Below, piece after piece: positions 34,610 to 43,791 of a stretch of 64,000 nt of DNA (positions are counted from its first letter, which is position 1; each line of letters starts with the position of its first letter). The DNA is from Brevundimonas bullata (GTDB taxonomy: Bacteria; Pseudomonadota; Alphaproteobacteria; Caulobacterales; Caulobacteraceae). The position numbers and the translations under genes were made by a program. The notes beneath the pieces are model-generated. The model was not told where the DNA came from. It did no database searches and saw only the letters and a list, made by a program, of their open reading frames with translations. The stretch is taken from positions 1 to 64,000 of the forward strand of contig NZ_QLLC01000017.1 of NCBI RefSeq assembly GCF_003350205.1, given 5' to 3'.

Positions 34610-37600
34610 TCAAGGGGCGACTTTGGGCGTTTCGCCGCGACGCGCATATTCCAGCAGGTCGGACACGATCTGGTTGGCGTTCCAGGTCGTGTCCAGCGTC
34701 AGGTCGATCGGCGTGTCGGACGGCAGGGGCAGCTTCTTCTTGAGGAAGTCGCGGCGGATCACCTCGATCCAGCTGAGGCGCAACTGTTGGCGCTGCGGCG
34801 GATCGTGGCGGCCATGGATGTGGAAGCGGACCCCCAGTCGCCCGGCGTCCAGGCTGTTGACCTCGGCGCTCAGGTCGCTGATCGCCAGGTCCTGCATGGC
34901 CTGATAGGCGAGATCCTGCATGGTGTTGGGCGGCAGCGGCGTCTCGCCTTCGACCGCGGCCGCGCCAGCGTCCAGATCGTCGAAGACCTCGGGTTGGATC
35001 GACAGGCGACCGGGGCGCACGGCGTTCAGGATGCCGCCGCTGATCCGCCAGCCCACGTCGGGGGCGTAGGTGAAGGGCAGGCGGCCCGAGACCACGGCGT
35101 CGAGCTGGGCCTTGTCCTGCAGGTTGGCGCTCTTCATCAGCTCGTTCAGCTGAACCTGTTCGACCAGGATCACCCCGCCCCAGGCCTCGCCCGGCGTCAG
35201 GGGGACGTTGATGGGTTCGATGCTGATGCGGCCGCCCGCCGCCTCGATCTTGCCGCCCGCCAGACTGAGGAACTTCTCGTCGAGCGCGAAGCGCAGCTCC
35301 AGATCGGTCAGGGGGGTGACGGCTTCCAGCCGGTTGATGGTCAGCACCTGATCGGGGGCGGTGATCAGCGGGGTCAGGCTGGTGAATTCGATCCGCCCCT
35401 TCATCCCCTGCACCTTGCCCGCCGGGCTGGTGAAGTCGAGCTCGGGGATGGTCACGACGCCAGAACTGGTCGCGGTCGTCGGCGACCAGTCGATGCGCCC
35501 CTCGAACCCGGCTGAGCCCTCGACCGGCGACTTCAGATAGTCGGCGGCCAAGGGGCTGAGATCGCTGGGTTGCAGGCCGTATTGACTGAAGGCCAGGTTG
35601 GGCGCGCGGATGGTCACGCCGCCGGCCTCGGCCTGGCCGTCGTGCCGCAGGTCGATTCGGCCGATGGCGTGCTCCAGACGGGTCAGGTCGAACCCGCCGC
35701 TCCAGACGTCGCCGGCCAGCCTGGCCTCGCCGACCGCCGTCAGCGGCAGGAAGCGCAGCGGATCGGTGGTGTCGGCGACCTGGGCGCGGCTGACCGTCGC
35801 GGTCATCGACAGGCCGGCGGGCTTGCCGTCCACGACCAGTCGGCCCTGGGCGTCCGAGAAGCGCATGGCCAGGAAGGGAGCGACGGCGTCGACATCGGCC
35901 AGGGTCCCCTGTGCGCGCCACGCCCCGTTCGCGACCGTGATCAGCGGGGTCTCGGCGGGGCAGAAGCGACCGTTGATGTCGGTCACGTCATTCTCGCCCA
36001 GTTCCAGCCGCTCGACGCTGAGGGGGATGCAGTCGCGGGTGGTATAGGTCAGCCGCCCGCCGCTGGAGGCCAAGTCGCCCTTGGTCATCAGGGCGATGCT
36101 GCGCGCGGGACCGAAGTCCAGCGCTGCCTTGCCGTCAAGCGTGGCGCGGAAGCCGCCGGGCGTCAGGGTCCACGACGGCACGGCGATCTGCGCCTCGGGC
36201 AGACCCCCGCCGCGTTGCGCCGTCAGGCTCAGGGCGCCGCCGCCCGACTGGCCGGCCTCGGCCGCGAACAGGGGCGTCGGTGCGGGCGCGATGGTCAGCA
36301 GGCCGCCATTTTCCGGGCGGGCCGTAATGGGCCGGGTCAGGGTCAGTTCCGTTCCGACGTTGCTGGTGGACAGCCTCAGGCCCGGCGCATCAATGGCGAA
36401 GGCGTTCAGCGCCCGCTTCAGCTCGGCCATCTCGGGCAGGTCGTCGCGGGTCGGCGCGCCGAGGCCGGGCCACGAGGCGCGGGCGGCGGACAGGGCGCCG
36501 GTCGCCGTCATCCGGGTCACGCCGTCGCGCACCAGATCCAGATCCAGCCGTCCGCGCGCCTGGTTCAGCTTCAGGTCGCCCGAGGCCAGCTCTCCGGCGC
36601 TCAAGGCCAGAGGGCCCTGCATCTCGAAGGCCGCGTCGCGTCCGCCCGCCGTCAGGCCGTCAGAGGTCAGAACGGCCTGGCTCAGGCGCGTGCCCGCCGC
36701 CGAGCTGCGGTCCAGCCGGATCACGGCGGGCGACGCGACGCGCCACTCCAGGCCGCGCTGGCCGCGCTTCACCATGACGTCGGCGCGGTTCAGGGCGAGG
36801 TCGGCGCCGCGCGCCGTCAGGCCCTCGCCGGTCAACTGTTGAGCCCGCAGCCGCGTCTGGCCCTTGCCGACGATCTGGAAGGTTTCGATCCAGCCTTCGG
36901 TCAGGCCGTCGAAGTCGACCGAGGCCTCGGTCTTGCGGCTCTCCATTCCGCCCGCCGACAGGGCGTCGGCGCTCAGGCGGGCGGCGATGACGGCGCGACC
37001 GTCGCCGCGACGCATCTTCAGGTCGGGACAGGGCAGGTCGCCGGTCAGGTTCAGCCTGGCGGCGGTCCCGCCCGCCTCGGCCAGGCTGAAGCGGTCGGCG
37101 GCGGCCTCGACCTTCAGCGCCACGCGGTCGCCGGTGGTGGTCAGGTCGACGACGGCGCTGAGGCCGCGCGCTTCCGTGTCGCCGCTCTTCAGCGAGGCGG
37201 CGGGCAGGCGGGCGTTCAGCCGCATCAGCCTGCTATTGTCGATGCGGGCGTCGGCCAGGATCTGCAAGGGGCCATATTCGGTGTCGATGCGGGCGCGGCC
37301 GCCCTCGATGATGACCAGGGGCGCGCGCTGGTCGGGGCGGGGCGGCTTGGCGGTGAACTCTTTGACCAGCGGGTCCAGCGAACCGAGCGACAGCTCGCCG
37401 TCCTTCCAGCTGGCGCGGACCAGGGGCCGTATCAGGCGGATACGGCTGGGGGTCACGCCCAGGCCGGCTTTCGACCAGGGCAGGCCCAGGACGTAATCGA
37501 CCTCGACCCGTTCGACCTTAAAGTCAGGGTTGCGCGGATCGCCGATGCTGATCTTGCCGACGAAGCCGTCGATCTCCAGCTGTTCCACCTCGACGTCGGC

Positions 37601-37906
37601 GTCGATGCCCTTCCTGTCCAGCCAGCCGACCAGAAGCTCGCGCGCGGCGGCGCGCCGGTTCAGGTAGAGGGCGGCGGCCAGCACGATCAGCAGCAGGACG
37701 CCGATCAGCAGAACGATCAGCGCCGTTCTGACGGCGGAGCGTCCACGGCGGGGCGTCTGTGGGCGCGTCTGGGGCTGGGAAGTCGGAGTGTAGTCGGTCA
37801 AAGGCGTTCGGCGTTCTTCGGCGTAAGGATGGAGCGACAACGCCACAGATTGGCCGCGGACAACAGTTGTGGCTGCATGAACACTGAAGCGTGGCGCTGT
37901 AGTCAC
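34610..37906 (-). CDS. ydbH: YdbH-family intermembrane lipid transport protein
   Basis: Up to 1098 residues: a Pro/Arg-rich cytosolic stretch, one transmembrane helix (about residues 60-85, TALIVLLIGVLLLIVLAAAL), then a very long periplasmic beta-rich AsmA-like region of alternating hydrophobic strands. These proteins are thought to bridge inner and outer membranes and move phospholipids. The start is uncertain: GTG 37906 or TTG 37801 (LTDYTPTS), neither with a clear RBS. YnbE and YdbL follow directly. Confidence 0.87.
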   Translation of the reverse strand: MTTAPRFSVHAATTVVRGQSVALSLHPYAEERRTPLTDYTPTSQPQTRPQTPRRGRSAVRTALIVLLIGVLLLIVLAAALYLNRRAAARELLVGWLDRKGIDADVEVEQLEIDGFVGKISIGDPRNPDFKVERVEVDYVLGLPWSKAGLGVTPSRIRLIRPLVRASWKDGELSLGSLDPLVKEFTAKPPRPDQRAPLVIIEGGRARIDTEYGPLQILADARIDNSRLMRLNARLPAASLKSGDTEARGLSAVVDLTTTGDRVALKVEAAADRFSLAEAGGTAARLNLTGDLPCPDLKMRRGDGRAVIAARLSADALSAGGMESRKTEASVDFDGLTEGWIETFQIVGKGQTRLRAQQLTGEGLTARGADLALNRADVMVKRGQRGLEWRVASPAVIRLDRSSAAGTRLSQAVLTSDGLTAGGRDAAFEMQGPLALSAGELASGDLKLNQARGRLDLDLVRDGVTRMTATGALSAARASWPGLGAPTRDDLPEMAELKRALNAFAIDAPGLRLSTSNVGTELTLTRPITARPENGGLLTIAPAPTPLFAAEAGQSGGGALSLTAQRGGGLPEAQIAVPSWTLTPGGFRATLDGKAALDFGPARSIALMTKGDLASSGGRLTYTTRDCIPLSVERLELGENDVTDINGRFCPAETPLITVANGAWRAQGTLADVDAVAPFLAMRFSDAQGRLVVDGKPAGLSMTATVSRAQVADTTDPLRFLPLTAVGEARLAGDVWSGGFDLTRLEHAIGRIDLRHDGQAEAGGVTIRAPNLAFSQYGLQPSDLSPLAADYLKSPVEGSAGFEGRIDWSPTTATSSGVVTIPELDFTSPAGKVQGMKGRIEFTSLTPLITAPDQVLTINRLEAVTPLTDLELRFALDEKFLSLAGGKIEAAGGRISIEPINVPLTPGEAWGGVILVEQVQLNELMKSANLQDKAQLDAVVSGRLPFTYAPDVGWRISGGILNAVRPGRLSIQPEVFDDLDAGAAAVEGETPLPPNTMQDLAYQAMQDLAISDLSAEVNSLDAGRLGVRFHIHGRHDPPQRQQLRLSWIEVIRRDFLKKKLPLPSDTPIDLTLDTTWNANQIVSDLLEYARRGETPKVAP

Positions 37907-38134
37907 TGTTCAGTCAAGCAAGGCCAGAAAAGGGCCGTTCATCGCCGATGATTCAGGAATAACGGTGGAATACTTGACGACGACCCGGCCAAGTTAACCA
38001 ATTGTAACCTACGCGCTTCCCAAGATGGAACAGACGGGCTATATCGCTCGCTTCGCGTTTTCGGGGCTGCCGGGGCGCGATCCACGATTCGAATGGTTTG
38101 GCGCCAGTAGGGCGTCGTCGATTGCCGGGGAACG

Positions 38135-39490
38135 ATGGCTCAGTTTGATCCGCGCCGCCAGCCCATGCGGCTCGCGCCGCATCTCCTGACGACAGCTGCG
38201 GCAGTGGCCATCGCCCTTGTGGCGGGTCAAGCCTATGAACCCGTCCGCGCCGAGGAAGTTCCCGCGCTGACATCGGAACAAATCGCCTATCTCGAGACCC
38301 AGGCCTACGCCGCCGCCGGCGCGCCGGTCGGTCTGACGGCCCCCGAGGCCATTCCTGTACAAATCCGCCGCGGCGAAACCTTCGAGCAGGCCGTGCGCCG
38401 CACCGGCATCGGCGCCGAAGAAGCTAGCGCCGTCGCCGCCACCATCGCCAGCGCCTTTGATCTCAAGGATCTGCGCGCCGGGCTGAAATTCGAAACCGCT
38501 GTCTCCAAGCCGCGCGGCGGCCGGGGCGACGCCCGCCTGATCGGCCTGACCATGCGCACGGGCCCGGCCAGCCAACTGACCGTGTCGCGCAGCTTCGACG
38601 GCGCCCTGCGCCTGCGCGCCCTCGACGAAAAAGTGACGCAAGAGACCGTCGTCGCCAACGACAAGGTCCAGCGTTCGCTGTCGGCCAGCGCCCGCGAACT
38701 GGGCGCCACCTCGGCGGTCGTCCGCCGCGCCAGCCAGTTGTTCGCCCACAAGTTCGACATGCAGCGCGACGTGCGCGCCTCGGACGAGTTCACCCTGGTC
38801 TTCGACCGCTCGGTGACTGAGGCCGGCCGCACCGTCGAGACCGGCGACCTGCTGTACGCCGAGCTCAAGGGTCACGCCTTCTATCGCTTCCAGCGCCCCG
38901 GCTCGAAGACGGCGGAGTATTTCGACGCCACCGGCAAGAACACGCGTTCGGCCATGATGCGGACCCCGCTGCAGAGCTTCCGCCGCGTCAGCTCCAACTT
39001 TGGCGTCCGCACCCACCCCATCTCGGGCTATCGCAAGATGCACCAGGGCATGGACTTCGCGGCCACCACCGGCACGCCCATCGTGGCGCCCGCCGACGGC
39101 GTGGTCGTCGAGGCCCGTCGCTGGGGCGGCTACGGCAACTGGCTGCGCATCCGTCACTCGAACGGTCTGGAAAGCGGTTACGGCCACCTGTCGCGCTATG
39201 GCTCGGGCATCCGCGCCGGCCAGCGCGTTTCGCAGGGTCAGATCGTCGCCTATGTCGGTTCGACCGGCGCATCGACCGGCCCGCACCTGCACTATGAAAT
39301 CTGGCGCGGCGGACGGCGGATCAATCCGGCCGGCGTGAAGACCCAGGAGGGCACCGTTCTGGCGGGCGCCGACCTGGCCGCCTTCCGCGCAGAAAAGAGC
39401 CGCATCGACCGCATCATCGCCGCTGGCGGCCAGCGTCGTCCGGTGGTGCAGCAGGCCTCGGCCTCGGGCCTGCGCTCCGTCGAAGGCTGA
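38135..39490 (+). CDS. M23/LytM peptidoglycan endopeptidase
   Basis: A 451-residue secreted protein with an N-terminal signal or anchor (residues 12-35), an OapA/LysM-like region (IPVQIRRGETFEQAVRRTGI), and a C-terminal M23 domain with zinc ligands in HQGMDFA and GPHLHYEIW plus GYGHLSRYGSG. It cuts peptide cross-links in the cell wall, like MepM. The gene is divergent from ydbH; the 228-base gap between them holds only a promoter-like AT-rich stretch. Confidence 0.92.
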   Translation: MAQFDPRRQPMRLAPHLLTTAAAVAIALVAGQAYEPVRAEEVPALTSEQIAYLETQAYAAAGAPVGLTAPEAIPVQIRRGETFEQAVRRTGIGAEEASAVAATIASAFDLKDLRAGLKFETAVSKPRGGRGDARLIGLTMRTGPASQLTVSRSFDGALRLRALDEKVTQETVVANDKVQRSLSASARELGATSAVVRRASQLFAHKFDMQRDVRASDEFTLVFDRSVTEAGRTVETGDLLYAELKGHAFYRFQRPGSKTAEYFDATGKNTRSAMMRTPLQSFRRVSSNFGVRTHPISGYRKMHQGMDFAATTGTPIVAPADGVVVEARRWGGYGNWLRIRHSNGLESGYGHLSRYGSGIRAGQRVSQGQIVAYVGSTGASTGPHLHYEIWRGGRRINPAGVKTQEGTVLAGADLAAFRAEKSRIDRIIAAGGQRRPVVQQASASGLRSVEG

Positions 39491-39500
39491 GGACGCGCGT

Positions 39501-39520
39501 CAGGGGCTTCGCGGCCCCTG
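39501..39520. terminator. Hairpin between convergent genes
   Basis: Arms CAGGGGC and GCCCCTG with a six-base loop, between the M23 gene and tadG. There is no T run, so a terminator role is only probable. Confidence 0.45.
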
Positions 39521-39523
39521 CCT

Positions 39524-41164
39524 CTATCCCACCAGAACCGGCGTCCGGCCCTGCGTCGGGCACTGAACCCCGTGCACCCTCACGTCGGCCTCGCCCAGCT
39601 TCAGGCCCAGCAGATCGAGCAGGGGCTGGACCACGCCGTCCAGCACGGGGCCGAGGGGCGTCAGCAGCACGCCGACGGCCTTGGCCAGATCGCCTAGACC
39701 CACGAACAAAGGCCCGAGGGCTACATTGGGCTTGAGTTCCTGAAGCAGGCTGACGATCAGGCCGTTGACGAAGCCGCGCGACCGCACGGACTTGGTGGTC
39801 TGGTTTGAGATGTCCACGCTGTTGAACGCAGCCTCCTGCCAGTTCAGGTCGGCGATGTTGAGATCGGCGTGCGCCGTGATCGTCACCAGGCCCGCCAGAG
39901 CCGACAGGATCGTGGCGTCTGAACTGATCAGCGACGCCTTGAAGTTTTTCAGCTTCGTCTCGTCGATGGCCCCGATGCGGGCGCGCGCCACGCCGGGCCG
40001 CACGGCCACCGTCACCGAGGGCGCGCCGACGCAGTTGATCCGGCTCAGCCTGGCCTCGGATGAGGCCGCCTCGATCAGGATCGGCAGCTTGACCTGGGCC
40101 AGGCCCGCTAGGCTCTGGGCCGTCGTCGCCTTCAGATAGATCCGGGTCTGGGCGGTGCGGATGATCGGCTCGCCCTTGCTGGTGATGGTCAGCCATGGCG
40201 ACTTGTTGGGCCGTTCGCCGATGGCCAGCATGATGTCCAGATCGGCCAGACCGGCGCGCGCGCCCAGGTCCAGCGCCACCTGTCGGTCGCCATTGGCGGT
40301 CTCCAGCGAGGCCATGATCAGGTCCAGCGCGGACACATCGGCGTTCAGCGCCTGGCGCAGACCGTGCTGGGCGTCGGCCTCGACCCCGATCAGGTCCTTC
40401 AGCTTCAGCTTGGCGTCTACGGGGGCGCGGGTCAGCTTGCTCAGGGCGGATCTGGCGTCGGCGCCGGCGATGCTCTCCAGCACTTTCAGCGCCTGGCCCG
40501 CCGTCACCTCCTGCTTGAGCAGGGCGTCGTAGTCGCCGGCCGTCAGGCCGATCTCGGTCGCCAGGGCGTCCGAGAACTGCAGCAGATTGACCTGGGCCCC
40601 GGCCAGGGCGCGATAATCCATCACGGTCAAGGAGACATTGCTGCCCAGCAGCCCCGACAACAGGGCGTTGGCCAGTCCCCCGTCCAGACTTGCGAGGCGA
40701 GAACCGATCGAGAACATGGCCTGGGGCTGCCCGCCCGGAATGGCGGCGGTCGCAGTGCGGCGCACAGCCAGGCTGTCGCGTTGCAGGACCCAGCGGCCGA
40801 AAAAGAGCGGCGCAGGGGCCGTCACCTCAACCCGTGCGGCGTTGGGATCGGCGGCGCCGGCAAGGAAGCGATCCTTGGGCTTGATGCGCCCATCGGCGAC
40901 ATAGGCGCCCTTGACGACGTCGACGGTCTGGACGTCGCTCAGGTTGGCCGAGGCTGTGGCGTGGGCGGCGGCGTCGGCCCGGGCCAGGTCGTGGGCCGCG
41001 GCCATGGCCGACAGGTCCGCCGCGCCCTGGATTTGCCGCGCCTTCAAGGAGACGGAACCGACATCCACCGCCAGCGCCGCCAGCACGCAAAACACGCCGC
41101 CGAACAGGGCGGTCATGACGGCCACGCCGCCGCCTTCGTCCTTCAGGCTGTTGCGGGGCGCCAA
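39524..41164 (-). CDS. TadG-like pilus assembly protein
   Basis: A 546-residue protein whose N-terminus is a pseudopilin-like anchor: basic SLKDEGGGVAVMTALFGGVFCVLAALAVDVG then KARQIQGAADLSAMAAA, the TadG/DUF2134 pattern. A long extracellular region rich in Ala/Leu follows, with a C-terminal Cys. It sits directly downstream of a tadE-like gene (two bases away); the two usually work together at the Tad pilus or secretion envelope complex. No other tad genes are in the window. Confidence 0.83.
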   Translation of the reverse strand: MAPRNSLKDEGGGVAVMTALFGGVFCVLAALAVDVGSVSLKARQIQGAADLSAMAAAHDLARADAAAHATASANLSDVQTVDVVKGAYVADGRIKPKDRFLAGAADPNAARVEVTAPAPLFFGRWVLQRDSLAVRRTATAAIPGGQPQAMFSIGSRLASLDGGLANALLSGLLGSNVSLTVMDYRALAGAQVNLLQFSDALATEIGLTAGDYDALLKQEVTAGQALKVLESIAGADARSALSKLTRAPVDAKLKLKDLIGVEADAQHGLRQALNADVSALDLIMASLETANGDRQVALDLGARAGLADLDIMLAIGERPNKSPWLTITSKGEPIIRTAQTRIYLKATTAQSLAGLAQVKLPILIEAASSEARLSRINCVGAPSVTVAVRPGVARARIGAIDETKLKNFKASLISSDATILSALAGLVTITAHADLNIADLNWQEAAFNSVDISNQTTKSVRSRGFVNGLIVSLLQELKPNVALGPLFVGLGDLAKAVGVLLTPLGPVLDGVVQPLLDLLGLKLGEADVRVHGVQCPTQGRTPVLVG

Positions 41165-41165
41165 C

Positions 41166-41586
41166 TCAATAGCCTCCCAGCCGGACCACCGCCGTCCTGC
41201 GGATGACCTTGGGCGGGGAGGGAATGAGGCCCGACAGGGCCATCAGCGGGTGGTCGCTGGCGTCATAGGCGATGTTGACGCGGATGACGTTGGGCGTGCT
41301 CTCGACCTCCACCGCCGCCTTGGCGCTGTCCAGTCCCAGATCCCCGACCTGAAGCCCGACGAACGCCCGCGCCAACTGCTCCCGCTCGGCAGGGTCCAGT
41401 CCGGCGATCGCCGCGCGCGCCCTCCGACGCCATCGACTGAACCGAATGGGCCATCCAGAACCAGCTGCCGTACATGATCATGCCGAACATCATCATGATC
41501 AGCAGGGGGGCGACGATGGCGAACTCGATCGCCGCCACGCCGCGTCGGTCACGCCTGAACCGTGAAAGAAATCCGCGTCGCCTCAT
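41166..41586 (-). pseudogene. tadE: tadE-like gene with frameshift
   Basis: The N-terminal frame (41586 leftward) reads a TadE anchor: RRDRRGVAAIEFAIVAPLLI, then AHSVQSMASEGAR, and then runs into nonsense. A second frame continues exactly there as AAIAGLDPAEREQLARAFVG and on to VIRRTAVVRLGGY at 41166. The break lies in a GC dinucleotide run (41412-41420); adding one GC pair restores a single protein of about 140 residues. It is either a genuine frameshift, phase variation, or a sequencing error in the run. Confidence 0.8.
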
Positions 41587-41739
41587 GGTCGAGCCTCACT
41601 CTTTTTCGGTGATCAACATAATTCAATCACCGTTAAGCGGTGTTAAACGCACAGGTTGAATTCGACGAAGAGGGCGCAGCGCCCGAAGTGAAGCCTTCGC
41701 CTTGAGCGACGGCGCTCGAACGGATATGGAAAAGGGGTC

Positions 41740-41812
41740 TTCAAGGGAGCGGGTGTGAACCCGGCTGCATCATGCCACGGGGCATGGACGCAGCCGTGGA
41801 GAAGCCCTTGAA
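41740..41812 (+). ncRNA. Candidate structured RNA upstream of tRNA-Gly
   Basis: A compact multibranch fold: closing stem TTCAAGGG (41740-41747) with CCCTTGAA (41805-41812); hairpin CGGGT/ACCCG (41750-41763) with loop GTGA; and a long hairpin GCTGC/GCAGC (41764-41794) containing an inner stem CATGCC/GGCATG with loop ACGG. It ends four bases before the tRNA. No Rfam family is recognised. It could be a leader removed during tRNA maturation, a small RNA, or an element with no function. Confidence 0.4.
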
Positions 41813-41816
41813 CAAT

Positions 41817-41891
41817 GCGGCCGTAGTTCAGAGGTAGAACGTCAGCTTCCCAAGCTGAATGTCGCGGGTTCGATTCCCGCCGGCCGCTCCA
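41817..41891 (+). tRNA. tRNA-Gly (CCC anticodon)
   Basis: A complete 75-base cloverleaf: acceptor GCGGCCG/CGGCCGC, anticodon stem TCAGC/GCTGA with loop TTCCCAA (anticodon CCC, reading GGG), T arm CGGG/CCCG with loop TTCGATT, and encoded CCA. Confidence 0.97.
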
Positions 41892-41943
41892 AAAATCAAC
41901 ACCTTGGCGCCACGACAGCGACCTCGGCGGAAGCCGTTGGGGG

Positions 41944-42129
41944 TCAGTTGGGTGCTTTTGTCCGGCTGTGCGCGGGCGCAGGGGCGTCTCGCGGCGAGAC
42001 GTCCGCGCCGTGCTCGATCAGGATGCGCCGCGCGATGGCGGGGACGCCGTAGATCGGCATCGGCGTACCGAAATGCGCCCGCCAGACCTCGGCAAGTCGC
42101 GCATCTTCGTCGTTGGGCAGCAATCCCAT
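41944..42129 (-). CDS. Small hypothetical protein
   Basis: A 61-residue ORF with a strong RBS (GAGGAGAGCGAG then ATG). Protein-like part: DARLAEVWRAHFGTPMPIYG then VPAIARRILIEHGA; the tail is Pro/Ala-rich. No family is recognised. It is convergent with tRNA-Gly. Confidence 0.55.
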   Translation of the reverse strand: MGLLPNDEDARLAEVWRAHFGTPMPIYGVPAIARRILIEHGADVSPRDAPAPAHSRTKAPN

Positions 42130-42780
42130 CTCGCTCTCCTCGCGTGACGAGGACGCAGGCTAGCCCAGCCTGACGGCGCTGACTGCAAAACCCTGTAACG
42201 CGGGTCTGCCTGCCTCAGGTTGTGACGGGACGAGCGGGGCAGGCCTGCGCTTCGGCGTCGACTCCAGTCGGGCGGAACGCTGGGGGGGCGTGCAGTTCCG
42301 CGGTGAGGTCGTCGCGCCGAAGCGCCTTGTTTTGGACGGGACGTGTCTGCGTCCCGGCCTGGCCCGCCCGATGGCGTCGATCCCGCGGTTGCGGTGGTGG
42401 CGATCGGCGGCCAGGGGTCTGGGGCTCCGTCCACGTCAAGATTTGGCGTTGCGGGAGCGTGTGGGGTGATGGTGTGGCGGCTATCGATCTTCCTTCAGTG
42501 TTTTGTTGGTCAATTGGGCAATGTTTCAGCAAAAACTTCATCAATTGATCGGTTGTATGCAGATATCTATACGGTGAACTCAGTATTTTCGTCGACTCAT
42601 GATATCGTTATTGCCTATTTGACTGTATATTCGGTTCGCTTTGCTAAATATCCCCGGCATGAGGGATGTTTGTTGGAATATTTTGAGGTATGTTGGGCGT
42701 CTTCGGGGATCTAGCATCGCGTCTCATCAGCGGCGCGGCGACCGCCTTTATCGAGGGGGTGCAGCCTTGGAGATTTTGGC
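42130..42780. other. Non-coding stretch with an AT-rich patch
   Basis: No convincing gene in 650 bases. From about 42480 to 42720 base composition drops sharply (runs such as TTGGAATATTTTGAGG), unlike the surrounding high-GC DNA. It may be the promoter region of the LuxR gene that begins at 42781, a silenced segment, or a scar of transferred DNA. Open frames here have shadow-like composition. Confidence 0.6.
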
Positions 42781-43419
42781 GTGAGCCAGAGACGGATCGA
42801 TCCTGCGAGTGTCCGGGCTTCGTTATGCGACCCATTCCGGGTTCCTGCGGACGCCCCCACTCCCGCGCAGGTCGACGCCGTCTGCGGTCAGGCTGCCGTC
42901 AACTGGATCGAGGGCGAGCGCCGGGCGCGGTTGATCGTGTCGCGCGATCTGGAGGTCATGTGGATGAACGGCGCGGCGCGGGCCCTGTCTGACGACGGCG
43001 AAGCGTTCGGCGTGGAGGGGCGGCGTCTGGCGCCGTCGTCGCCGATCCTCGCGAGCCTGGTCGCCTCGGCGGGCGCTGACGAGGCGCGTTGCACGGTCAT
43101 GCCGGGCGACGGCGGGCGGCGCTGGGTCGCGTGGGCGCGTCAAGTCTGTGCAGCGCCGACCGCCCTGATCGGACTGACGCTGCAACGGGCGCGAGGCGAG
43201 GCCCGGTTCCAGGCCCTGATCGACCACCACTTTCTGACGCCGTCGGAGGGCCGGATCATTGAAATGCTGCTGGGCGGAGCCGAGACGGGCCGCATCGCCC
43301 AGGCGCTGGACATCTCCATCGAGACCCTGCGCACCCATCTGAAGCACGCCTATCAGAAGATGGGCGTGCGCAGCCGGGGCGAGCTGTTCGCCGAGGCGAT
43401 CAGCTTCGTCGGCCCCTAG
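42781..43419 (+). CDS. LuxR-family transcriptional regulator
   Basis: A 212-residue regulator starting at GTG. The N-terminal half looks like a PAS-type sensor (IVSRDLEVMWMNGAARAL), and the C-terminus is a LuxR HTH: LTPSEGRIIEMLLGG, then IAQALDISIETLRTHLKHAYQKMGVRSRGEL. No kinase or other partner is nearby. The ligand or signal is unknown. Confidence 0.87.
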   Translation: MSQRRIDPASVRASLCDPFRVPADAPTPAQVDAVCGQAAVNWIEGERRARLIVSRDLEVMWMNGAARALSDDGEAFGVEGRRLAPSSPILASLVASAGADEARCTVMPGDGGRRWVAWARQVCAAPTALIGLTLQRARGEARFQALIDHHFLTPSEGRIIEMLLGGAETGRIAQALDISIETLRTHLKHAYQKMGVRSRGELFAEAISFVGP

Positions 43420-43425
43420 ACGACG

Positions 43426-43701
43426 TCAGGCGGCGGGCGTGGCGGGCAGAGCCGGAGCCGGAGCCGGCGCAGGGGGCAGCGCTGACAGGGCTGATCCGGC
43501 CGGCGCCGCTTCCACCAGCAAGGGGCCAAGGGCGAAGGCCGCAACGGCGGCGCCAGCCGACAGGGCCAGGACCGCGACGACGGCATAGGCCGCGAGCGAG
43601 CGTGAACGACGCCGGCGGAAGCCGCCGGACTTCACGCCGCGAATGATGACGAAGGGGCCTTTGGTGAAGGCCTCGGAGCCGATGATATTATGCTGGGACA
43701 A
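43426..43701 (-). CDS. Small membrane protein, Pro/Ala tail
   Basis: A 91-residue protein with a polar, Arg-rich N-terminus (FRRRRSRS), one hydrophobic helix (about residues 36-58) and a low-complexity Pro/Ala C-terminus. The end lies seven bases from the LuxR gene end, tail to tail. No family is recognised. Confidence 0.55.
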   Translation of the reverse strand: MSQHNIIGSEAFTKGPFVIIRGVKSGGFRRRRSRSLAAYAVVAVLALSAGAAVAAFALGPLLVEAAPAGSALSALPPAPAPAPALPATPAA

Positions 43702-43791
43702 GAACGCGCTCCCCGACTGTCCTGAAATGGATCAGGTCAGAGAGCGGTCCCGTAAGGCCAAAGGATGGCGAACGCCGATCCCCGGCGTCGT

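Noticed and set aside
35570..37951. A 793-codon plus-strand frame over ydbH
   Set aside because: Antisense shadow; ydbH is supported by the conserved ydbH-ynbE-ydbL order.
42222..42714. Short ORFs in the AT-rich region
   Set aside because: Poor protein-like composition, no RBS and no domain pattern.
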